Shown: in pieces, positions 35,175 to 42,910 of the stretch
Layout: each line of letters begins with the position of its first letter
Numbering within the stretch: the first letter of the stretch is position 1
NCBI GenBank assembly: GCA_018828385.1
Contig: JAHJVE010000023.1
Span: 372,001-436,000 of the forward strand
From: Gammaproteobacteria bacterium
GTDB taxonomy: Bacteria > Pseudomonadota > Gammaproteobacteria > Burkholderiales > Rhodocyclaceae
Length of the DNA: 64,000 nucleotides
Direction: 5' to 3'
The notes under the pieces: model-generated
Databases searched by the model: none
The model's input: only the letters and a program-made list of their open reading frames with translations
Told to the model about the DNA's origin: nothing
Position numbers and translations under genes: made by a program

Positions 35175-35909
35175 ATGAACACTAAAGCCAGTTATTTCCT
35201 AGTTGTTGCCTTAGCGGCATCGCTGACAATCGCTCCCCCAACGGCGCTCGCTTCAGAAAAACCAGAAGATGTTACGGAGGCGGAATGGGCAATGTTACCG
35301 CCCTATTGCCCCCATACAATGGGATACAAAGGGCACGTGCAGCCGCACATCTCAAAGTGGAACGCGGTGATGGGCGAGGGGTTTTTTCATATGCACCATC
35401 ATTGCTGGGCGCTCATCGACTTTCATCGAGCCCAGCGCTCAGGTATCTCAGAATTCGAAAGACGCCAGTTACAGGGGCGTGCGCTGGGTGGATTTCGCTA
35501 CGTCATAAAGAATGCGCCAGAGGACTTCATACTGCTACCTGAACTTCTCACGTGGGTTGGACGAAGCGAAATGGTACTTGGCAACGCGAAGGGCGCTGCC
35601 AAGGCTTTCAATCAAGCCATTGGAATCAAACCTGACTACTGGCCGCCCTACTATCATTTTGCTGAACTCCTCAACAGAAAAGGGCAAAAGAAAAAAGCCT
35701 TAGAAGTTACGAAAAGAGGTCTCAGCCACTCCCCAAATGCAAAACCCTTACTCCTGTTATTCGGTGAATTGGGCGGAAAACCCAATGACATTCCGAAACC
35801 GGTCGCCAAACCTGATGAACAGTCGGCAGCACCACCAACGACGGAAACCACGAAAGAGCCTTCCGACAATTCGGAGAGTGAACAGATAGTAGAGCCGAGG
35901 ACCAACTGA
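35175..35909 (+). CDS. Secreted TPR-containing protein of unknown function
   Basis: This 244-residue protein has a signal peptide (MNTKASYFLVVALAASLTIAPPTALAS). The central region contains a His-rich HMHHHCWALIDFHRAQR and two TPR-like helical pairs (LLPELLTWVGRSEMVLGNAKGAAKAFNQAI; YYHFAELLNRKGQKKKALEVTKRGL). The last 50 residues are low-complexity and rich in Pro, Glu and Thr. It probably sits in the periplasm as a scaffold for the EPS machinery, by analogy with TPR proteins in alginate or cellulose export; no specific function is claimed. ATG 35175 is preferred to TTG 35163. Confidence 0.65.
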   Translation: MNTKASYFLVVALAASLTIAPPTALASEKPEDVTEAEWAMLPPYCPHTMGYKGHVQPHISKWNAVMGEGFFHMHHHCWALIDFHRAQRSGISEFERRQLQGRALGGFRYVIKNAPEDFILLPELLTWVGRSEMVLGNAKGAAKAFNQAIGIKPDYWPPYYHFAELLNRKGQKKKALEVTKRGLSHSPNAKPLLLLFGELGGKPNDIPKPVAKPDEQSAAPPTTETTKEPSDNSESEQIVEPRTN

Positions 35910-36002
35910 CACACGATATAAACGCAGGGAAGACAGAACGTTTCTTTCCGAAACCACACGGGTTCATTTTGTCCAAGACGCAGGTGGCCTTGTGAGGAAT
36001 TC

Positions 36003-37433
36003 ATGAACTCCGTACGCCGATCAATTTTCCTCTCGCTGGCCGACAATTACGTGGGCATGGCCTTACAACTTGCGGCCTCGCTGATCGTCGCCCGGTTGCT
36101 TACCCCAACGGAAATTGGCATCTTCGCTGTCGCTGCGGTTGTTGCAGCACTGGCCAGCACGTTTAGGGATTTTGGCGTTGCTGAGTATCTGATTCAGGAG
36201 AAAGAACTCACCCGCGACAAGATTCGCTCGGCGCTGGCCGCTAACATCGGCGTTTCCTGGCTAATGGCCACCCTGCTGTTCGGTGCCAGCGGTGCTGTCG
36301 GTGATTTCTACGGAGAGGAAGGGGTAGCGCTGGTAATGCGCATCCAGTCCATCAACTTCCTCCTCGTACCGTTCGGGGCCGTTAGCATGGCCTATCATCG
36401 CAGGGAACTCAATTACCGACCGATACTTATCGTAGGATTAGGCTCAAACATTACTGCATTCGTAGCGTCCGCCAGCCTCGCTTGGCTCGGATTCGGTTAC
36501 CTTGCTCTCGCTTGGTCTTCTCTGGCCAGTATAGTCGTGACGGTGAGTCTATCTTTGTGCTTTCGTCCCAAGGACTTCCCAAGTTTCCCCGGAATAAAGG
36601 AAATCCGAACCGTCCTCCATTTCGGCAAGCACGTGAGCGGCATCTACCTGTTTGGCCAGATTGGAAAATATGCACCAGAGGCTGTCATTGGTCGGGTTCT
36701 CGACATGGCTTCAGTCGCCTTCTTTAGCCGCGGCAATGGTCTCATGGAACTATTCAACCGTACGGTGTTGAGATCGGTCACGCCTATCTGTTTACCCTAC
36801 TTTTCCCAAGCTATTCGTGAAGGAAGATCAGCGCGCGAAGGTTACCTAAAGGCAGTGAACCTGATTACCGGAATCGGTTGGCCATTCTTCGGCTTCGTCG
36901 GAATCAGTGCCTATTCGATTATCCGCATGCTCTATGGGCCACAATGGATGCCGTCAGTAGAACTCGCCCAAGTCTTGTGTCTCGCAGCCATCGTTCAGCT
37001 TCCCTACCATTTAGCCACCGAAGTCCTAATCGCCATAGGCCGCGTCGATCAAAGCAATAAACTGCAATTTCTTGTACAAAGCGTACGTTTGGCCAGTTTG
37101 ACGTTGGTCATTCCATTCGGTTTGATAGGCGTTTGTTGGGGTCTCGTGGTCGGGGCTCTTCTCGGAGGCGCTGTCGCCCAGCGCATCCTTCGACGCCATC
37201 TTGGCCTGCGTTTCCGCGAACTCGCAAGTGCCTGCAAGACCAGCCTGTTGACCAGCCTCACCACATTGATTCCTCCTGCAATTTTGGCCATTTCAATGGA
37301 ACAAACAGAAGAGACATTCCTTCATTTCTTGTTGGGGGCTGGCCTTATGACCAGTTTTGCCTGGTTAGTTTCGTTAAAGACATGGCATCACCCGTTCTGG
37401 ACTGAAATCAAAAAAATGACAACCAGAAAATGA
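36003..37433 (+). CDS. Wzx-type oligosaccharide flippase (MATE/polysaccharide transporter family)
   Basis: This 476-residue protein has about 12-14 membrane segments and the family opening SIFLSLADNYVGMALQLAASLIVARLLTPTEIGIFAV. RDFGVAEYLIQ and HRRELNYRPILIV are the conserved loops of the Wzx/MOP flippase group (lipopolysaccharide biosynthesis protein). It would move the undecaprenyl-linked EPS repeat unit across the inner membrane for the polymerase at 30990. It begins after a 93-base gap, with GAGGAATTC upstream of the ATG. Confidence 0.92.
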   Translation: MNSVRRSIFLSLADNYVGMALQLAASLIVARLLTPTEIGIFAVAAVVAALASTFRDFGVAEYLIQEKELTRDKIRSALAANIGVSWLMATLLFGASGAVGDFYGEEGVALVMRIQSINFLLVPFGAVSMAYHRRELNYRPILIVGLGSNITAFVASASLAWLGFGYLALAWSSLASIVVTVSLSLCFRPKDFPSFPGIKEIRTVLHFGKHVSGIYLFGQIGKYAPEAVIGRVLDMASVAFFSRGNGLMELFNRTVLRSVTPICLPYFSQAIREGRSAREGYLKAVNLITGIGWPFFGFVGISAYSIIRMLYGPQWMPSVELAQVLCLAAIVQLPYHLATEVLIAIGRVDQSNKLQFLVQSVRLASLTLVIPFGLIGVCWGLVVGALLGGAVAQRILRRHLGLRFRELASACKTSLLTSLTTLIPPAILAISMEQTEETFLHFLLGAGLMTSFAWLVSLKTWHHPFWTEIKKMTTRK

Positions 37434-37524
37434 TCGTCTTATGCACCGCGCATCGAATAGACTGTGATTCTTGAGCAATTGCGCCATCACCGTACTTACA
37501 ACCAACTCTAAGATTATTGCGACC

Positions 37525-38427
37525 ATGGTTACACTCACCGAACGCTTCAACCGCTTTTTGTTTCAACGGGCCATCAAGGAAATCCTGAATACGCCAGCGG
37601 TAAATAGGGGTTCGAATCCATTTACCGCATTGACCATGGTCCATCAACGCGACGTTTTGCCATATCTATTGGCCATCAAAACCTTTGCGTACCATACCAA
37701 GCCTGACCGTATCGTTGTTGTCGCGGATCCAAGCCTGACACAATCCAACAAGACACTATTAAAAAAACATATTCCCATCCTCGAAATCGTTGAAGCTGAA
37801 AAATTCCGCCGGCCCGATTTACCCATTGGCGGAACATGGGAGCGCTTGTCAGCTATCAGCATCCTGTGCGCCGAATCCCCCATTGTCCAACTCGATGCTG
37901 ACACCGTGACGTTCGATACCCCAGCAGAAGTCTTGGCATGCGTGCGAGATAATCTCTGTTTTGTCATTCGCTCCGAGCATGACACGGAGATTCAGCATCT
38001 CGATATTGCAGCACTACACGGAGAAGAACTTCTGAAGGTAAGCCAGCATGTCGTCGCCTATGCCGAGGCCGCCCTGATAAAGTTAGGTAACTGGCAAAAT
38101 CTTCGCTATGTCAGAGGGTGCTCGGGTTTCACTGGATTTGGTATGGGAATGCTGACGCCTTCCGCGCTTGACGAATTATCCAGGAACATGCGCTCGCTAC
38201 TTGGCGATAAATGGGACAAATGGGGGACTGAACAGGTTAGTTCCAACCTGCTCGCCGCGAGTAGCCCCAACGCCTACCTGCTACCACATCCCAAGTATTG
38301 CAATGCCGATACACTGGCCACGGAAACCGTAGTAGCCCACTTCATCGGCTATACGCGCTATGTGTCCCGGGAATACGAATATCGCGCTAAAAATGCTGCA
38401 CAAATGTTAAAGGGAGAGAAAGTGTGA
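37525..38427 (+). CDS. Putative glycosyltransferase of GT-A type
   Basis: This 300-residue protein shows a DxD-like motif in SPIVQLDADTVTFDTPAEVL and the pattern MVHQRDVLPYLLAIKTFAYHTKPDRIVVVAD, seen in glycosyltransferase-8-like or capsule-type transferases. A late HPKYCNADTLATETVVAHFIGYTRY could close the active site. I cannot name the donor or acceptor. ATG 37525 is chosen over TTG 37471 since the family-like part begins there. Its stop overlaps the GTG start of the next gene, so the two are probably coupled. Confidence 0.65.
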   Translation: MVTLTERFNRFLFQRAIKEILNTPAVNRGSNPFTALTMVHQRDVLPYLLAIKTFAYHTKPDRIVVVADPSLTQSNKTLLKKHIPILEIVEAEKFRRPDLPIGGTWERLSAISILCAESPIVQLDADTVTFDTPAEVLACVRDNLCFVIRSEHDTEIQHLDIAALHGEELLKVSQHVVAYAEAALIKLGNWQNLRYVRGCSGFTGFGMGMLTPSALDELSRNMRSLLGDKWDKWGTEQVSSNLLAASSPNAYLLPHPKYCNADTLATETVVAHFIGYTRYVSREYEYRAKNAAQMLKGEKV

Positions 38428-40346
38428 ATCACTTTTTCCTTTGGATCGGTCAAAGTTCTGAAAAAATCTCCTTTGGAACCGCGCTCCTCGATCATTTCAA
38501 AACCCCAGGACCTGTGTCGAGGCTTGGTGGAAATGGTTGGAATCTATGCCATGCAGCCCAAAAAAATGGGCTTGGTGCCTATGCAGACAATCGAACACAT
38601 GTGCTGAAGACAGAGTTGGGTAACAAGCATCTTCTCTGGTTTGGGCATGCCTGGTCTAAAACCGACGGTGCTCGCCCCCCACTTTCCATCCTTAACCAAT
38701 GCGCCGACGACACCACCAATACCCGCCTGATCGAGATGGCGCGAGAAAACACAAACGGCGTGTTTGCTCTGATCCTGATCGACGATACAAAGAGAGAAGT
38801 GCTGGTTTGTGCTGACTCAATCGGCAGTTTTCAGGTTTATCACCGCTCCTTCGCTGATGGCGTGGCAATCAGTAACTCAAGCGCCCTGCTGTCAGCCCTG
38901 CCTCCGCGCTCCAACCTTGATCCGCTGGGTGTCCAGGAGTTGTGTTCAAACGCCGTGGCCAACGAGGATCGCACGACATGGCAGGATGTCCGCAAACTCC
39001 GTGCAGCGAATCTGTTGCAAGTCGATTGCAGTCGCCCAAAAGTATCACTGATTCGACATCGCCCACTGCTGGATAGTCTTGACGGCATCACTGGATATCA
39101 AGCTGACCCCCTGCCAGCATTGTTCGAAGCAATGAGCGATGTCCTCATTACCCTGCAGAACCATGGCGGGCGAAGCGCCGAATTTCGCGATCTGCCATGG
39201 GTAGCAGACCTCACCGGCGGAAATGACTCACGCGCGTTGGTTGCAGCCATCGTGGCAAACCACATCAAGGTCGCATCAACCGTCTCTGGGTCGCCTGACG
39301 ATCCCGACGTACGTATTGGAGAGCATCTCGCAAAGATGCTCGGCATCCCCCATTTCACAAGGGGAGAGCCATCCCCCGTGTCAAGCGCACAGTTTTTCGA
39401 AGCATTGCAGCTGACGGATGGCGAATACGATGCCATCGAGTATGCGGGTGTCGCAGAGGTTCATCACCAGCACATCCGCGATGGCCTTCAATTCAGTCTA
39501 AACGGCTCCTATGGCGAACTTGGGCGGGGGCACGCCTGGCGCTTGGGCCTCACCGGCATGCTGTTTCCTGACAGCGTGGCGGCAACCCTGACCCGCCGCG
39601 GTCCGCTCTCGCTTGACCACCCTAGCGTAGCACGCTGGAATCAGATGTTCACACTCAAGAATCCTGAGGGATTATTCTCACCGTCGGCGTACGCATGCGC
39701 TACCGACTACTTCCCGGGCATGTTTAAACGCCTGTTGTCATACGCAGGTCATCTGCCGTGGCACGCCCAACTGGACCTCATACATGCTGACCTCCGCATG
39801 GAGCGCTGGCAAGGAAGGTTGCTCAGTAACACAGGGCAAATTTGGCCTGCTGTGTCGCCTTGGGGCTTCCAGGAACCGCTCACGCAAGTGCTCATTGCAT
39901 GTCCGACAATGCGCCGCAATGGTTTGCTGACGCGCGCTTTCACGCTTGCCTATGCCCCGGTTCTGGCGCAAGAGCCGCTATACACAGGCAATCCAGCCAT
40001 GCCCTTCTCCCTCAAGAATGCGCATCGCTTCCTGCCCTTGATTCCCTATTTCACTGGCCGTGCGACTCAAAAAATCCAATCCCGTTTCCTGCCGGGGAAT
40101 AAGGCTGCAGAGCCCTCCGCGCTTGAACGGCAGCCACTGCTATGTACAGACAGGGAAATCATGAATTGGATGAGTGAGCCACTGCTCGCGGAAACAGGAC
40201 TATTCGAGCGCGATAGGCTCCTCTTGGCTATCTCGCCCGACCGACCTCAATCCGAGCGGATGCATCAGCTATGGCGCCGACTGCTCACACTGGAAGCGGG
40301 ACTAAGACAACAAGCGGACATAGATGGCCTCAATTTGAAGTACTAA
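38424..40346 (+). CDS. Asparagine-synthase-like protein with altered PP-loop and no glutaminase Cys
   Basis: This 640-residue protein resembles class II asparagine synthetases in its overall two-domain plan (LVCADSIGSFQVYHR, VADLTGGNDSRALVAAI, FSLNGSYGELGRGHAW). Two hallmarks differ. It begins MNHFFLWIG with no Cys2, so it cannot use glutamine through the usual site. The PP-loop reads TGGNDSRA (about 262-270) instead of SGGxDSS. It may adenylate a carboxylate and couple it to another amine, or be diverged in function. GTG 38424 overlaps the preceding TGA. It converges on the minus-strand block, overlapping that gene's stop by 17 bases. Confidence 0.75.
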   Translation: MNHFFLWIGQSSEKISFGTALLDHFKTPGPVSRLGGNGWNLCHAAQKNGLGAYADNRTHVLKTELGNKHLLWFGHAWSKTDGARPPLSILNQCADDTTNTRLIEMARENTNGVFALILIDDTKREVLVCADSIGSFQVYHRSFADGVAISNSSALLSALPPRSNLDPLGVQELCSNAVANEDRTTWQDVRKLRAANLLQVDCSRPKVSLIRHRPLLDSLDGITGYQADPLPALFEAMSDVLITLQNHGGRSAEFRDLPWVADLTGGNDSRALVAAIVANHIKVASTVSGSPDDPDVRIGEHLAKMLGIPHFTRGEPSPVSSAQFFEALQLTDGEYDAIEYAGVAEVHHQHIRDGLQFSLNGSYGELGRGHAWRLGLTGMLFPDSVAATLTRRGPLSLDHPSVARWNQMFTLKNPEGLFSPSAYACATDYFPGMFKRLLSYAGHLPWHAQLDLIHADLRMERWQGRLLSNTGQIWPAVSPWGFQEPLTQVLIACPTMRRNGLLTRAFTLAYAPVLAQEPLYTGNPAMPFSLKNAHRFLPLIPYFTGRATQKIQSRFLPGNKAAEPSALERQPLLCTDREIMNWMSEPLLAETGLFERDRLLLAISPDRPQSERMHQLWRRLLTLEAGLRQQADIDGLNLKY

Positions 40347-42012
40347 GAGGGTGACCATCTAGCCACTGTGCGAGCATTACGGAAATCCAGATCATTTCAC
40401 CGTAGTAGCTTGGATGTTCATACAGATGCTTAGTAAACAAGGCATCAACAAAGTCGGCTCGCATTATTTTCCGGTCGACCAAGCACTGGACAGAGTCTTC
40501 CGCCATTGTCCTAAGTTGGATATTCTTGGCTGCCCAAACACCAAATGGCAACCCAAAGCCTTTTTTCTTTTTCGCAATAGTTTCGTCGGGCAAGAATCCC
40601 CTGAGGGCTTCCTTAAAAAACCAACGAAGTTTTAATCCATTGAGCTTGTAGTGGTTAGGCAAGCGCATGGAGAAATTGACCAACTTCTCGTTCAGCATCG
40701 GAAAACCCACCTGGATTCCCGCGAGCGCCGTAGTCCCGACAACCTTGGGCAGATCACACTCCGCAAGGGTGTATCGCCAGTCGAATGCCAGTTCATGATT
40801 TAGCTGTGAAGCGGCCCCGATCTCTCGCCAGATTTCCTTTTGCTGCAATAACGGCTCACCAAGATCAACTTGCTCGAGGAAATTTGGTGTCAGGATATCC
40901 CTAACACCCAGACGTGACATCAAATTATAGGTTTGCGTACGATCGGGAAGCGGAACTCTCGCTTGCCGGACATAACTCGCTGCCTTACTGAAGAATGGCG
41001 CTCTACCGAGTGGCGTTTCGAGTAGCCCCGGCTCAATTACCCCAGTGCGAAGGGAGTTAGGAATGCTGTTATAGAGCCCGAATACTTTCTGCTTTGCATA
41101 GCGTGCATTTCCACCAAAAAGTTCATCGCCCCCATCACCGGCGAGTATTCGGGTCAGCCCTCCTTCACTTGCCATCTTGGCGCAGTAATAGGCCGGCAGA
41201 GCAGATGAATTGCCAAACGGCTGATCATAATGACATGCAACCGCCGGAATACTGCGGATCAAATCTTCTGGAGTAACGTAATACTCATGATGCTCTGTTC
41301 CAAAGCGATGGGCAGCAATACGTGCATATTCCATCTCGTCAAAACCTTCCGCATCAAAACCGATCGAAAAGGTTGCAGCCGGCTTGCCACAGACCTTCCC
41401 TATCATCCCAGCGACCGTAGAGCTATCTGTTCCGCCGCTCAAAAAACACCCAGGCTTGCTTCCGTCCAAGGTATCAGCCACAGCATGTTTGAGCAATTCA
41501 AGGAACTCATCACGCAAGGAGCCAAAATCGCCTTTAGCCGGCTCGATAAACTTTGGTACCCAATAACGTTCTATTTTTAATCGGCCATTCTCAAAGACCG
41601 CGTAATGGCCGGGGGGTAAACGGAAGACACCCTTGAAGATAGTCCGCGGAGAGGGAATAAAGTGGAAATAAAAATAATCGTAGATAGCTTGCGGATCAAG
41701 TTCACAGCCTGGACCAGCCAAATCATCGGCCCTCTCCGCAAATAAAAGTTGATTTCCATCAAGCCGGTAACACAAACTGCGAATAGCGAAGCGATCCACT
41801 GCCAGAAAGACCTTGCCGTCCTCCAAATGCAATCCAACGGCGAAATCTCCTTGCACGCCATCCAACATGCGAGCACCTTCTCGAGAAAAACCAGCATGCC
41901 AAGCAGCCAAAACACCTTGGCTTCCCACGCACTCAGCAATCGAAGCATCTTGAAAGCTGGGCCGCCCGGAAAAGAATTCACTGTTAATTAATGTAGTACG
42001 TTCCATGTTCAT
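40330..42012 (-). CDS. Asparagine-synthase-family protein lacking the glutaminase Cys
   Basis: This 560-residue protein has an intact synthetase PP-loop SGGTDSS (192-198) and LAGDGGDELFGGNARY, with LPAYYCAKMAS. The N-terminal domain (GVQGDFAVGLHLEDGKVFLAVDRFAIRSLCYR) is glutaminase-like, but the chain begins MNMERTT, so the Cys2 nucleophile is absent. It may use ammonia or another amine, as in asparagine-synthase-like beta-lactam or modification enzymes. ATG 42012 overlaps the methyltransferase stop (ATGA); the longer frame from 42156 lies inside that gene. The product may amidate or couple an amino group onto the polysaccharide. Confidence 0.85.
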   Translation of the reverse strand: MNMERTTLINSEFFSGRPSFQDASIAECVGSQGVLAAWHAGFSREGARMLDGVQGDFAVGLHLEDGKVFLAVDRFAIRSLCYRLDGNQLLFAERADDLAGPGCELDPQAIYDYFYFHFIPSPRTIFKGVFRLPPGHYAVFENGRLKIERYWVPKFIEPAKGDFGSLRDEFLELLKHAVADTLDGSKPGCFLSGGTDSSTVAGMIGKVCGKPAATFSIGFDAEGFDEMEYARIAAHRFGTEHHEYYVTPEDLIRSIPAVACHYDQPFGNSSALPAYYCAKMASEGGLTRILAGDGGDELFGGNARYAKQKVFGLYNSIPNSLRTGVIEPGLLETPLGRAPFFSKAASYVRQARVPLPDRTQTYNLMSRLGVRDILTPNFLEQVDLGEPLLQQKEIWREIGAASQLNHELAFDWRYTLAECDLPKVVGTTALAGIQVGFPMLNEKLVNFSMRLPNHYKLNGLKLRWFFKEALRGFLPDETIAKKKKGFGLPFGVWAAKNIQLRTMAEDSVQCLVDRKIMRADFVDALFTKHLYEHPSYYGEMIWISVMLAQWLDGHPLSTSN

Positions 42013-42836
42013 TTCTTTATCGCAAATACAATCGACCCCGGCGTGAACACTTGACCGATGAAACGCAGGGGTGGCAATGCCCGAGCCAGGGAAACTGCCA
42101 GTTTTCCAAGAGCACCAACATTTTCGTGCCCGACCATATCGATGCGGTCCAAACATCGGAATCCGTATTTATTCAGATAGGCGGCTAACGAATAAAAAGA
42201 GAACCAATTCACTGCAGGATATTTACAGTAGTTTGCCAACCCGGGGCGTGTAGTTACAGCAAGGCGCTCGAAACGACGTTTGAGGAAGCCAGGATACCAA
42301 CTGTAGAGCGGCAGGTTGAACTCATTTTGAATAGGGCACAGAAAGTTCGTGGTGCTCACATACAACACACCGCCAGGCTTGAGAATCCGGATAGCTTCAT
42401 CAAGGCACCCTTGCCAGTCGGCAACATGCTCTAGCAACTCCGGCAACAGGGACACATCCATCGAAGAGTCCGGATATGGCAATTCAGTTGCCGAACCTAC
42501 ATCAAATTTAATGTCGAGATTATCTTCGCTCGCCCTGCGTCGGCCGATGTTAACAAGCGCCGCACTCACATCTATGGCACTAACATGGTGACCTAGTTCA
42601 GCCCACAATCGAGCTTGAGATCCCGTCCCGCAACCAATATCCGCAACATCAAATGTTTGCTGTGCTCCGCCATCCCGAGACGCTGCAAGCAACTTTAGGG
42701 CCTTATCCCTAACAATAGTGAAACGCTGGACTGTTGTAGCCGATGTGGACTGTTCCGCGTAATAGTCAACAAAGTTCTGATCTGACGAATGATCCCACTG
42801 CGCCTTCATTTGTTCTCCCACAGAATCATCTGCCAT
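42009..42836 (-). CDS. Class I SAM-dependent methyltransferase
   Basis: This 275-residue protein has motif I VADIGCGTGSQARL (SAM-binding glycine loop), an acidic AIDVSAALV strand end and LPELLEHVADWQGCLDEAIRILKPGG, as in UbiG/UbiE-like methyltransferases. It resembles the small-molecule or sugar methyltransferases found in polysaccharide clusters. The start is ATG 42836 because GAGGA lies about six bases upstream; a GTG one codon earlier is the alternative. The gene stop overlaps the next start. It may methylate an EPS sugar or a quinone-like molecule. Confidence 0.85.
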   Translation of the reverse strand: MADDSVGEQMKAQWDHSSDQNFVDYYAEQSTSATTVQRFTIVRDKALKLLAASRDGGAQQTFDVADIGCGTGSQARLWAELGHHVSAIDVSAALVNIGRRRASEDNLDIKFDVGSATELPYPDSSMDVSLLPELLEHVADWQGCLDEAIRILKPGGVLYVSTTNFLCPIQNEFNLPLYSWYPGFLKRRFERLAVTTRPGLANYCKYPAVNWFSFYSLAAYLNKYGFRCLDRIDMVGHENVGALGKLAVSLARALPPLRFIGQVFTPGSIVFAIKK

Positions 42837-42910
42837 CACGTTCCTCGCATTATATTCGCATAAAACCAGCTGAAAACTCTTTAGCTAAATATTAATTTTC
42901 ATTACAAGAA

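Noticed and set aside
42012-42156. 48-codon N-terminal extension of the minus-strand asparagine-synthase-like gene
   Set aside because: It lies inside the methyltransferase gene and has unrelated Cys/Arg-rich sequence; the ATGA overlap at 42009-42012 is a better start.
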